In this document: positions 51,856 to 60,485 of the stretch, piece by piece
Position numbering within the stretch: the stretch's first letter is position 1
Layout of the letters: every line of letters begins with the position of its first letter
DNA from: Hymenobacter aquaticus
Lineage (GTDB): Bacteria; Bacteroidota; Bacteroidia; Cytophagales; Hymenobacteraceae
Length of the DNA stretch: 64,000 bases
Assembly (NCBI RefSeq): GCF_004765605.1
Contig: NZ_SRLC01000001.1
Span: 2,542,001-2,606,000, forward strand
Reading direction: 5' to 3'
Notes under the pieces: generated by a model
Database searches by the model: none
What the model saw: only the letters and a program-made list of their open reading frames with translations
Told to the model about the DNA's origin: nothing
Position numbers and translations under genes: made by a program

Positions 51856-53289
51856 ATGCTCCATTTTTACCTTAATAATCAGCGTATCCGCACCGACCAG
51901 CCGGCGGGCAGCACCCTTCTGGATTTCGTGCGCTACGAGCAGCACCTGAAAGGCACCAAAATCGGGTGCCGCGAGGGTGACTGCGGCGCCTGCACCGTGC
52001 TGGTGGGCGAATTGCAGCCCGATGGCCAGGTGCAGTACCAGTCGATGACCTCCTGCCTGACGCCCCTGGGCAATGCCCACGGCAAGCACATCGTCACGGT
52101 GGAAGGCATCAATGCGGCGGCCGGGGCCCTCACACCGGTGCAGCAGGCCATTGTGCAGGAAGGCGGCTCGCAGTGCGGCTTTTGCACTGTGGGCTTCGTC
52201 ATGTCGCTCACCGGCCACAGCCTGAGCGCCCAGCCCGCCACGCCCGAAACCGGCCTAGCGGCTATTGATGGCAACATCTGCCGCTGCACCGGCTACAAGT
52301 CCTTGGAGCGCGCCACGGCCCTGCTCACCAGCCAGCTGGCCGCCCGCCCCACCGACAACGTGGTGGATTGGCTCAGCGAGCATCAGTTTGTCCCGACCTA
52401 CTTCAAAGACGTGCCGGCCAGGCTACAAACGCTGAAAGCTGAACTTCTGAACGAAACCAACAATCAGCCACCAACAACCAACAATCAACTACTGGGCGGC
52501 GGCACCGACCTGCTGGTGCAGCGCCCCGAGCACGTGCGCGCCGTGCCCGTACAGCTGCTCTACGACCAGGCCGCGCTGCGCGGCATCCGGCAGGAAGCCG
52601 ATGGCCGCGTCGTGCTGGGGGCCGCCACCACGGCCGAGAACCTGCGCGCCTCGCCCATCATGCAGCAGCTGTTTCCCGGCCTGCACGGCTACATGAAGCT
52701 GGTTTCCTCCACTCCCATCCGCAACATGGGCACGGTGGCCGGCAACTTCATCAACGCCTCCCCCATCGGCGACCTGACCATCTTTTTCCTGGCCCTGAAC
52801 GCCACCGTCACGGTGGGCACGCCCGCCGGCGCGCGCCGCGACATTCCGCTGCACGAGCTTTACAGCGGCTACAAAACCTTGACCAAAGCCGCCGACGAGC
52901 AGGTGCTGGAAATCAGCTTTGCCACCCCCCAGCCCACCGACCATTTCAACTTCGAAAAGGTTTCGAAACGCACCCACCTCGACATTGCCAGCGTCAACTC
53001 GGCGCTGTGGCTGCGCACCAGCGGCGGGTTCGTGCAGGATGCCCGGCTGTCGGCCGGGGGCGTGGGCCCCACCCCACTCCGGCTGGCCCGCACCTCGGCC
53101 TTTCTGGTCGGCAAGGAAGTCACGCCGGCCACGCTGGCCGCCGCCAACGAAATTGCCCAGACCGAAATCAGCCCCATCAGCGACGCCCGCGGCACGGCCG
53201 AGTACAAGCGCCTGCTGCTGCGCCAGCTGCTGTTTGCCCACTTCCTGCAGTTTTTCCCCGAGCGCCTAAGCTTCCGCGAGCTGGTATAA
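51856..53289 (+). CDS. xdhA: Xanthine dehydrogenase-type small subunit (FeS and FAD domains)
   Basis: 477 residues from the ATG at 51856; 41 open codons upstream are not family-like. Residues 1-165 hold two [2Fe-2S] clusters: C38, C43, C46, C67 for the plant-type one and C107, C110, C142, C144 for the second. After a linker, residues 212-370 are the FAD domain (LLGGGTDLLVQRP, STPIRNMGTVAGNFINASPIGD) and the rest is the CO-dehydrogenase flavoprotein C-terminal domain. Electrons from hypoxanthine or xanthine oxidation pass here to NAD or another acceptor. The linker at 199-211 is an A/C-rich low-complexity insert. The subunit naming follows the bacterial XdhA/XdhB scheme; the true substrate is inferred. 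Confidence 0.9.
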   Translation: MLHFYLNNQRIRTDQPAGSTLLDFVRYEQHLKGTKIGCREGDCGACTVLVGELQPDGQVQYQSMTSCLTPLGNAHGKHIVTVEGINAAAGALTPVQQAIVQEGGSQCGFCTVGFVMSLTGHSLSAQPATPETGLAAIDGNICRCTGYKSLERATALLTSQLAARPTDNVVDWLSEHQFVPTYFKDVPARLQTLKAELLNETNNQPPTTNNQLLGGGTDLLVQRPEHVRAVPVQLLYDQAALRGIRQEADGRVVLGAATTAENLRASPIMQQLFPGLHGYMKLVSSTPIRNMGTVAGNFINASPIGDLTIFFLALNATVTVGTPAGARRDIPLHELYSGYKTLTKAADEQVLEISFATPQPTDHFNFEKVSKRTHLDIASVNSALWLRTSGGFVQDARLSAGGVGPTPLRLARTSAFLVGKEVTPATLAAANEIAQTEISPISDARGTAEYKRLLLRQLLFAHFLQFFPERLSFRELV

Positions 53290-53312
53290 AGAGCTGATTT
53301 TGTTCTACAAAT

Positions 53313-53504
53313 CGTCATTCCGAGCAGCAGAGGAATCTCGCGTGCAATGGTAACCGTCATGCTGAGCGCAGTCGAAGCATCTCTACCGCAATGGTAATCA
53401 ACTGGCACTGCAACGAAGCGGTAGAGATGCTTCGACAAGCTCAGCATGACGAGTTACTGTTGCAACGTCAGCACGCAAGATTCCTCGCGCTGCTCGGAAT
53501 GACG
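53313..53504. repeat. Nested palindromic repeat element (MITE/REP-like), copy A
   Basis: Outer arms at 53313-53345 and 53471-53504 are inverted copies with a few mismatches; inner arms at 53356-53389 and 53418-53450 form a second inverted repeat. The inner arm is the same sequence as the repeat at 57126-57211. Such elements are multicopy and non-autonomous in Hymenobacter-type genomes (general knowledge, not checked here). It fills the xdhA-xdhB spacer. Confidence 0.8.
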
Positions 53505-53583
53505 GGCAGCTACATTTCTAAAACCCTCTGAGAAGCCGCACTACTCCCACCCGCCGGCTTTTCTTCCCGAATTTCTCTTCCCA

Positions 53584-55881
53584 ATGAATCATCTTGACCC
53601 GGTGCGCCACGTGCGCGGCGAATCCCAATACTTGGATGACGTGCTGGTGCAGCAAGGCACGCTCTACGCGGCCGTGTTTGAGTCGCCGCTGGCCCACGGG
53701 GTGCTGCGCGCCCTGCACCTCGACGAGGCCCTGCAAGCGCCCGGCGTGTTCCGCATTCTGACGGCGGCCGATATTCCCGGCGAAAACCAGATCGGCGGCA
53801 TCGTGCCCGATGAGCCCCTGCTGGCCGAAGGCCACGTGCATTTCCGCGGTCAGCCCGTGGCCCTGGTGCTGGCCGATACCGAGCACCACGCCCAGGCCGC
53901 CCTGCACCTCATCCGCGCCGACATCGACCCGCTGCCCATCATCACCGACCCGCGCGTGGCGGCGGCCCAGGGCGAGCTGATCGTGCCGCCGCGCACCTTT
54001 CGCCTCGGCGACCCGGAGGCGGTATGGAGCCAGTGCGCCCACGTTTTCGAGGGCGAAGCCGAGTCGGGCGGGCAGGAGCACCTCTACATCGAAACCCAGG
54101 GCGCCTATGCCTTTCCCACCGAAATGGGCGGGGTGCGCATTATTTCCTCGACTCAGGGCCCCACGGCCGTGCAGCGCCACACGGCCCACGTGCTGGGCAT
54201 CGGCATGCACCAGGTGGAAGTCGACGTGACCCGCCTCGGGGGCGGCTTTGGCGGCAAAGAAGACCAGGCCACGACCTGGGGCGCGCTGGCCGCGCTGGGC
54301 GCCTTCGTGGTGCGGCGGCCGGTGAAGCTGGTGCTCGACCGGATGGCCGACCTGCGCATGACCGGCAAGCGCCACCCCTACAGCTCCGACTTCCGCATCG
54401 GCCTCGACGAAAACCTGCGGATTTTGGCCTACGAAGTCACGTTTTACCAGAACGCCGGGGCCGCCGCCGACTTGTCGCCGGCCGTGCTGGAACGGACACT
54501 GTTTCACGCCACCAACGCGTATTTCGTGCCCAACGTGAAGGCTACGGCCTACAGCTGCCGCACCAATCTGCCGCCCAACACGGCCTTCCGGGGCTTCGGC
54601 GGGCCGCAGGGCATGTTCGTGATGGAATCGGCCATTGTGAAGGCCGCCGAAACGCTCGGCGTAGCGCCCAGCGAAATTCAGCGCCGCAACCTGCTGCGCG
54701 AAAACGACCTGTTCTCGTACCGGCAGCCGGCCGAAATGTGCAATGCCGAGCTGGCCTGGGACACCGCCGACCAAGTGTATGGCCTTCAGCAGCTGCGGGC
54801 CGAAGTCGACGCATTCAACCAGCAGAATGAGCGGCTGAAAAAAGGTTTGTCGGTGATGCCCATCTGCTTCGGCATTTCCTTCACCAAAACGCCCATGAAC
54901 CAAGCCCGGGCCCTGGTGCACATCTACACCGATGGCTCGGTGGGCGTGAGCACCGGCGCGGTGGAAATGGGCCAGGGCGTGAACACCAAGATTGCCCAGG
55001 TGGCGGCCCAGACGCTCGGTATTTCACCCAGCCGCGTGAAGGAGGAGTCGACGAACACGACGCGGGTGGCCAACACCTCCCCGTCGGCCGCCAGCGCCAC
55101 CGCCGACCTCAACGGCAAAGCCACCCAAATGGCCTGCGAGGCCCTGCGCGAGCGGCTTTTGCAGCACGCGGTGCTGGAGTACACGCTGAACTACGAGGGC
55201 CTGGAAATCCGGGACGAGCAGGTGCTGGCCGCCGGCGTGCCGGCCGATACGAACTGGGAAAAGCTGGTGTCGTCGGCGTACTGGAAGCGGGTGAATCTGA
55301 GCGAAAACGCCCACTACGCCACCCCCGACATTCATTTCGACCCGGTCACGAACCAGGGCTACCCTTTCGCCTACCACGTCTACGGCACGGCCTTCACCAC
55401 CGTCACGCTCGACTGCCTGCGCGGCACCTACACCTTCGACGCGCTGCGCATCGTGCACGACTTCGGGGAAAGCATGAACCCGGCCATCGACCAGGGCCAG
55501 ATTGAGGGCGGCACGGTGCAGGGCATCGGCTGGATGACGATGGAAGAGCTGATCTATAACGACGAAGGCCGCCTGCTCAGCAACTCGCTCAACAGCTACA
55601 AGATTCCGGACCTCTACTCGGTGCCCCAGCGCATCGACGTGCATTTCCTGGAAACGCCGGGCCACCCGCGGGCTATTCTGCGCTCCAAAGCCGTGGGCGA
55701 GCCGCCGCTGATGTACGGTATCGGGGCCTACTTCGCGGTGCGCGACGCCATCAGCGCCTTCCGCCCCACGCACCGGCCCACTTTTTCGGCCCCCATTACC
55801 CCCGAAAAAGTGTTGCTGAACCTCTACCCCAGCGGCGTGGCCGAGGAAGTGGTCCGATTGGCCCCTAGTACCGTAGCGTAA
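53584..55881 (+). CDS. xdhB: Xanthine dehydrogenase-type large subunit (molybdopterin)
   Basis: 765 residues, a usual length. Conserved molybdenum-cofactor motifs are present: LGGGFGGKEDQATTWG, FRGFGGPQG and MGQGVNTKIAQVAAQTLG, and the catalytic glutamate is E706 in KAVGEPPLMYG. RMTGKRHPYSSDF and the Arg in NTAFRGFGG are features of purine-oxidising family members. It hydroxylates purines such as hypoxanthine and xanthine. The 294-bp spacer from xdhA holds a repeat element, so the operon is interrupted but likely still transcribed together. A hairpin follows the stop. Confidence 0.91.
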   Translation: MNHLDPVRHVRGESQYLDDVLVQQGTLYAAVFESPLAHGVLRALHLDEALQAPGVFRILTAADIPGENQIGGIVPDEPLLAEGHVHFRGQPVALVLADTEHHAQAALHLIRADIDPLPIITDPRVAAAQGELIVPPRTFRLGDPEAVWSQCAHVFEGEAESGGQEHLYIETQGAYAFPTEMGGVRIISSTQGPTAVQRHTAHVLGIGMHQVEVDVTRLGGGFGGKEDQATTWGALAALGAFVVRRPVKLVLDRMADLRMTGKRHPYSSDFRIGLDENLRILAYEVTFYQNAGAAADLSPAVLERTLFHATNAYFVPNVKATAYSCRTNLPPNTAFRGFGGPQGMFVMESAIVKAAETLGVAPSEIQRRNLLRENDLFSYRQPAEMCNAELAWDTADQVYGLQQLRAEVDAFNQQNERLKKGLSVMPICFGISFTKTPMNQARALVHIYTDGSVGVSTGAVEMGQGVNTKIAQVAAQTLGISPSRVKEESTNTTRVANTSPSAASATADLNGKATQMACEALRERLLQHAVLEYTLNYEGLEIRDEQVLAAGVPADTNWEKLVSSAYWKRVNLSENAHYATPDIHFDPVTNQGYPFAYHVYGTAFTTVTLDCLRGTYTFDALRIVHDFGESMNPAIDQGQIEGGTVQGIGWMTMEELIYNDEGRLLSNSLNSYKIPDLYSVPQRIDVHFLETPGHPRAILRSKAVGEPPLMYGIGAYFAVRDAISAFRPTHRPTFSAPITPEKVLLNLYPSGVAEEVVRLAPSTVA

Positions 55882-55890
55882 TTTTTCCCG

Positions 55891-55932
55891 CCCGGGCCGC
55901 CATCCTTCGCGGGGTGATGGCCCGGGTATTTT
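55891..55932 (+). terminator. Hairpin after xdhB
   Basis: An 8-bp perfect outer stem (55891-55898 with 55919-55926) with further imperfect pairing inside and TATTTT afterward. It may reduce readthrough into xdhC. Confidence 0.6.
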
Positions 55933-55961
55933 AGAGCAATAGTCAGGCTGGGGTAAGCGCC

Positions 55962-56060
55962 GTAGAGACGCAATATTTTGCGTCTCCTCGTTGAACGACT
56001 CGCGAGAGGATTGTTCACCGATTTCGTTCAACGAGGAGACGCAAAATATTGCGTCTCTAC
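55962..56060. repeat. Palindromic repeat element of a second family
   Basis: A perfect 37-bp inverted repeat (55962-55998 with 56024-56060) around a 25-base centre. Each arm holds its own smaller palindrome (GAGACGCAA / TTGCGTCTC). The sequence family differs from copies A and B. It fills the spacer between xdhB and xdhC. Confidence 0.85.
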
Positions 56061-56097
56061 CTCCTCTGTCAGCCCGATAACAGCTGTATTTTTCTGA

Positions 56098-57090
56098 GTG
56101 CACTTCGTGGATTCGTATTCCGCCTCTCCTTCCCTCCCGCGCGACTTTCCGGTGTGGCAGCACCTGGCCCGCAGCCTGCAAGCCGGCCAGCCCGTGACCT
56201 TGCTGTGCGTGCTGAGCAGCACGGGCAGTAGTCCGGGCCGGCAGGGCTTCAAGATGAGCGTGTCGGCCGACGGTATGGCGGGCTCCATTGGCGGCGGCAT
56301 CATGGAGCACAAATTCGTGGAGCTGGCCCGGACCCGAATGCAGGCGGCCGACCCGCAGGTGCTAATTCGGCCCCAGATTCACCGCAAGGAGGCGCCCGAC
56401 GACCGTTCGGGCATGATTTGCTCGGGCGAGCAGGTGCTGCTGCTCTACCCCGTACCGCCCACCGATTTGCCGGCCGTACTGGCTATTGAACAGGCCCTGC
56501 GGCAGCTCACGCCCGGCTTTGTCCACTTGTCGGCCGCGGGGCTGCAATTCCTGGAAACAACGGATGCCCCGGCGTTTTACACCTACCGCAGCGGCCCCGG
56601 CTGGGAATATCAGGAAAAGCTCGGCTTCCGCGACCAGCTGACCATCGTCGGCGGCGGGCACGTGGCCCTGGCGTTGTCGCGCGTGGCCGCCACCCTCGAC
56701 TTCGAACTTACGGTGCTCGACGACCGGGCCGGCCTGAACACGCACCAGCTGAACCCCTACGCCCATCACAAGCGCACCGTGCGCTACGAGGCCCTGGCCG
56801 GGCAGGTACCCACCGGCGAAAACCAGTACGTGGTGATTATGACCTTCGGCTACCGGCCCGACGAAGTGGCGCTGCGGCAGCTGCTGGGCCACCCGGTGAA
56901 ATACCTGGGCCTGATGGGCAGCACGGCCAAAATCCGGGAGCTGCGGGCCAGCCTGCTGGCGTCGGGCTACACCGAGGCTGATTTGGCCCACCTGCACGCT
57001 CCCATCGGGGTGCCTATTCAGAGCCGCACGCCCGAGGAAATTGCCATCAGCGTGGCGGCTGAGTTGATTCGGGTGCGCAACAGCGGGTAG
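56098..57090 (+). CDS. xdhC: XdhC/CoxI family maturation factor
   Basis: 330 residues from a GTG at 56098 (another GTG three codons on). The N-terminal XdhC/CoxI domain has VLSSTGSSPGRQGFKMSV and GSIGGGIMEHKFVE, and the C-terminal Rossmann domain has LTIVGGGHVALALSRVA and YLGLMGSTAKIRELR. XdhC binds the molybdenum cofactor, helps convert it to the sulfurated form and inserts it into the large subunit. It follows xdhB after a repeat element of 99 bp, so the order xdhA-xdhB-xdhC is preserved. Confidence 0.88.
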   Translation: MHFVDSYSASPSLPRDFPVWQHLARSLQAGQPVTLLCVLSSTGSSPGRQGFKMSVSADGMAGSIGGGIMEHKFVELARTRMQAADPQVLIRPQIHRKEAPDDRSGMICSGEQVLLLYPVPPTDLPAVLAIEQALRQLTPGFVHLSAAGLQFLETTDAPAFYTYRSGPGWEYQEKLGFRDQLTIVGGGHVALALSRVAATLDFELTVLDDRAGLNTHQLNPYAHHKRTVRYEALAGQVPTGENQYVVIMTFGYRPDEVALRQLLGHPVKYLGLMGSTAKIRELRASLLASGYTEADLAHLHAPIGVPIQSRTPEEIAISVAAELIRVRNSG

Positions 57091-57125
57091 CGGAGGCAGG
57101 AGAAGTGTCTGAAAACGCTAAAACA

Positions 57126-57253
57126 GTCATGCTGAGCTTGTCGAAGCATCTCTACCGCCAAAGTAACTAATTACCAGTGCGGTAGAGATGCTTCGACAAG
57201 CTCAGCATGACAATACCATTGCACGCGAGATGTCTCCCGTTGGTCGACATGAC
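57126..57253. repeat. Palindromic repeat element, copy B (same family as 53313-53504)
   Basis: A perfect 33-bp inverted repeat (57126-57158 with 57179-57211) with a 20-base centre, identical in arm sequence to the inner arms of copy A apart from a few bases. A degenerate copy of the outer right arm follows at 57221-57253, while the outer left arm is missing. It lies just after xdhC. Confidence 0.8.
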
Positions 57254-57294
57254 AGACTTTTCATTCGCGGCTTTCTTCGCCGCCGCGCTAGCCG

Positions 57295-57882
57295 CTACTG
57301 GCTGGCACCTTCGAGGTAGCCTTCGGTAAAGACGTGGTACTGGTCGAAGATGGAGCGCACGGAGCGGCGCAGCACGGCCTCGCCCTGCATGCCGGGCGGC
57401 ACCGTGACGCCGGAGGCGTAGCCATTCCAGACGGCGCGGTTGGTGCGGTTATCAATCAGGGTGACGAGCAGGGTGCCTTCGGCCAGCACCATCTTGATGG
57501 GCTGGTAGCCCTGCCGGCTTTCTTTGGGCGTCTCGTCGTCTTCGACCATGCCCGTGGTCATCCAGCGGGTCAAATCCTCCTGGGCGTAACCCCGGAAAGC
57601 CATGTCGCCCTCGAACAGGCGGAACATTACCAGCAAATCGGGGCGGCTGCGGGCGGGTTTGTAGCCCTGCACCCGCATGCGCGTCCGGATGGCGTCGCGC
57701 AGCACCGAGCCCAGCTTGCTCGTATCCGAGGCCAGACCCTGGCCGGTTACGAACTCGTAGGTGCGGTAGCGGCGGAAATTGCCGGTATAACTATAGTCAG
57801 ACTCAATTCGGGCTTCACGGGCGGCAAAGCACCCGGAGAGGGCCAGACTCAGCCCGAAAAGCAGGGTAGCAGGTAGTTTCAT
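57295..57882 (-). CDS. DUF4136 lipoprotein
   Basis: 195 residues from the ATG at 57882; a TTG three codons earlier is also in frame. A lipobox LSGC gives an acylated Cys18. The remainder matches DUF4136: RIESDYSYTGNFRRYRTYEFV at the start, IRTRMRVQGYKPARSRPDLLVMF in the middle and LIDNRTNRAVWNGYASG later. These are envelope lipoproteins of unknown function, common in Gram-negative bacteria. It is on the minus strand, between xdhC and the ABC exporter. Confidence 0.86.
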   Translation of the reverse strand: MKLPATLLFGLSLALSGCFAAREARIESDYSYTGNFRRYRTYEFVTGQGLASDTSKLGSVLRDAIRTRMRVQGYKPARSRPDLLVMFRLFEGDMAFRGYAQEDLTRWMTTGMVEDDETPKESRQGYQPIKMVLAEGTLLVTLIDNRTNRAVWNGYASGVTVPPGMQGEAVLRRSVRSIFDQYHVFTEGYLEGASQ

Positions 57883-58026
57883 GGGCAGCAAATCACTAAA
57901 CGGCAGGTTACCCTAAGATACGATATCCGAGAGGCTTATGTATTGATTCGCCGCCAAAAAACTCGCAAAAAATTCTGCCCCGGCCCGCACATCTGCCCGC
58001 AGGCGCCCGCAACGCGTATTTGTACC

Positions 58027-59898
58027 CTACCGATACCCGGCCGCCTGCAGGGCAAACAGTTCCGAATACCGGCCGTTGCGGGCCAGCAGCTCCTCGTGGG
58101 AGCCGATTTCGACGAACTGCCCGTTCTCGATGACCAGAATCCGGTCGGCCATGCGCACGGTGCTGAAGCGGTGGGAAATCAGCACGGCGGTTTTGCCCTG
58201 AGTCAGGTCGGCGAAGCGCTGGAACACCTCGTGCTCGGCCCGGGCGTCGAGGGCGGCGGTGGGCTCGTCCAAGATCAGCAGCTGGGCGTCGCGCATGTAG
58301 GCCCGGCCTAGCGCAATCTTCTGCCACTCGCCCCCGCTCAGGTCCACGCCGCCGGCAAAGCGGCGGCCAATCATCTGCTCGTAGCCGCCGGGCAGCTTCT
58401 TAATCACGGTATCGGCCAGGCTCTGGGCGGCGGCCGACTGAATCCGGTCCTGGTTGGCCTTTTCCTCGATGCGGCCCACGGCCAGGTTCTGGCCCGCCGA
58501 GAGCTGGAAGCGCACGAAGTCCTGGAAAATGACCCCGATTTCCTGGCGCAGCTCGGCCGGGTCGTAGTCGCGCAGGTCGTGGCCGTCGAGCAGGATGCGG
58601 CCTTCGGTGGGGTCGTAGAGGCGGCTGAGCAGCTTGACGAGCGTGGTTTTACCGGCCCCGTTTTCGCCCACCAGGGCCAGCTTTTCGCCGGCCCGGAGCG
58701 TGAAGCTCAGGTTGCGAATGGCCCATTTGCTGGAACCCCGGTACTGAAAGCCAACATTTTCGAACTCGAAACCCAGCCGAATAGGCCGCGGGAACGGCCG
58801 CACCTGCTGCCCTTCGGCCCGGGCAATGCGGGGCTGCAAATGGAAGAAGTCGAAGAAATCCTGGAGGTAGAGCGCGCCCTCGGCCACGCTGCTGAACCGG
58901 CTCAGGATGCCTTCGAGCAGGCCCCGCATCCGGGCGAAGGAGCCCGACAGAAACGTGAGCTGCCCGATGGAAATGTGGCCCCGCACGGCCTGGGCAATGA
59001 TGTAGACGTAGGCCGCGTAGTAGCCGCCGGCCCCGATGGCGGCAAACAGCGCCCCCCACCCGGCTCGCCGCACTACCAGGGCCTTGTTCTTCCGGTAAAA
59101 CTCGTCGGAGAGCTGCCGGAACCGCTCGATCAGGAAGCCCGACAGCCCGAAAATCTTCACTTCCTTGGCCGTTTCGTCGGAGGCCCCGGTTTGGCGCAGG
59201 TAGTCCAGCTCGCGCCGCTCGGGCGTCCAGCCGTGCACCAGCGAGTAGCTGCGCTCGTTGAAGTGCGACTCGCCCAGGAACGCCGGCACCACGGCCACCA
59301 GCAAGAGCAGCAGCAGCCAGGGGTTGAAAGCGGCCAGGCCCACGGCCAGAAACAGCATCGTAATCATGTCCTGAGCCTGGCTGAGCACCTGCGACATGAG
59401 CACCGTGCGCGACAAAGTCTGGCGGCGGGCCCGCTCCAGCTTGTCGTAGAACACGCTGTCTTCGAACTGGTCGAGGTCGAGCTGCCCGGCGTGCTCCATC
59501 AGCCGGATGGACGAGCGGTTGGCAAACAGGTCGCCGAGCAGGGAGTCGAGCAGGGCCACGCCCCGGCCCAGCACGTCGGAGAGAATGGCCAGGCCAAACT
59601 CCAGGCTGACCAGCCCGATGATGGGCGTGAGCGAGCTGCCGGGCGTGCGCGAGAGGCCAATAACGGTGTCCAGAATCAGGCGGGCCACGTAGAGCATGGC
59701 CACCGGCAGGGCCGCCCGCAGCAGGCGCAAGGCAATGTTGCCCAGCGTCAGGCCCGGGCTGGTATCCCAGATCAGGCGCAGAAACTCCGGCAGATTCTTC
59801 AGGGCCGACACCCGCTCCCGCACACTCAGGGCCGGCTTGCCATCCGGCCGGGGCCGCTTGGCCGATATTTTCGCAAACTTGTTGGATAACCAGGACAT
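58027..59898 (-). CDS. ABC exporter, permease-ATPase fusion
   Basis: 623 residues. Six membrane helices lie between residues 50 and 310. The ATPase domain has Walker A GENGAGKTT (411-419), signature LSGGEWQK (520-527), Walker B LLILDEPTAALD with E545 as the catalytic base, and H576 in ISHR. The signature motif with EW is found in a group of type I exporters of Bacteroidota and others. Substrate unknown: lipids, peptides or drugs are possible. It lies 128 bp from the DUF4136 gene and in the same orientation. Confidence 0.87.
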   Translation of the reverse strand: MSWLSNKFAKISAKRPRPDGKPALSVRERVSALKNLPEFLRLIWDTSPGLTLGNIALRLLRAALPVAMLYVARLILDTVIGLSRTPGSSLTPIIGLVSLEFGLAILSDVLGRGVALLDSLLGDLFANRSSIRLMEHAGQLDLDQFEDSVFYDKLERARRQTLSRTVLMSQVLSQAQDMITMLFLAVGLAAFNPWLLLLLLVAVVPAFLGESHFNERSYSLVHGWTPERRELDYLRQTGASDETAKEVKIFGLSGFLIERFRQLSDEFYRKNKALVVRRAGWGALFAAIGAGGYYAAYVYIIAQAVRGHISIGQLTFLSGSFARMRGLLEGILSRFSSVAEGALYLQDFFDFFHLQPRIARAEGQQVRPFPRPIRLGFEFENVGFQYRGSSKWAIRNLSFTLRAGEKLALVGENGAGKTTLVKLLSRLYDPTEGRILLDGHDLRDYDPAELRQEIGVIFQDFVRFQLSAGQNLAVGRIEEKANQDRIQSAAAQSLADTVIKKLPGGYEQMIGRRFAGGVDLSGGEWQKIALGRAYMRDAQLLILDEPTAALDARAEHEVFQRFADLTQGKTAVLISHRFSTVRMADRILVIENGQFVEIGSHEELLARNGRYSELFALQAAGYR

Positions 59899-60485
59899 AG
59901 GAGGCCGCTACGTCATACTTCGGGCCGGAGTTGGTGAGCGGCCGTTTTGGCAGGGGGAGCCGAAGTACCCGACGCTACCGGCACGAGTTGAGGTTAGGCG
60001 AGGCCTCCCCACCATAATTTTTCTGTAGAGCTTCTGCAGACTTGTCGTTACCCCAATTTTTCCGAAGCGTTCCGACTTTATGGCCCGAACGCCTTTCTAG
60101 TATTGCTAGTGGTTGCTCAGAAGGCAGAAACTGTAGCCCATCGAGCGTGCTCATGTCAACGAAAACGGCTGTTCAGTTGCGCTGAGATGGTTTGGTGCTG
60201 ACGGACGAGCTGGACGTATCTTTCTTCTGTTACGATAGCAAAAAGGCCTTACACGGGCCGAGCAGAAACTCAGCATTAAAAACACCGCCTTAATTATCTT
60301 CGGTCAGCCGCCACCAGCTCACGTCGAAACCCACTTCAAATTCACGTCCTAATTGGGCCCTGCGTGGGCAGACTACCTTAGCTGTTACCCTTCGGCACGT
60401 CCGTCATTGTGTAGCTGCCGGGCCCTCATCCAATTGCTCCCGGCGTCTGGTGCTGGGGGCGGCTGAATAAGGGCCCGGCTAGAGC
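59899..60485. other. Gene-free spacer of about 590 bases
   Basis: No open frame with recognisable similarity is seen on either strand. Composition is lower in GC than the neighbouring genes in its second half. It could be a decayed gene or insertion sequence remnant, but no terminal repeats or conserved motif was found. Confidence 0.4.

Noticed and set aside
53313..57253. Possible CRISPR array from the repeated sequences around the xdh genes
   Set aside because: The repeats are inverted, widely spaced and separated by genes, with no regular spacers and no cas genes in the window.
53313..57253. Complete insertion sequence with transposase
   Set aside because: Inverted repeats are present but no transposase or RAYT gene is encoded between or near them.
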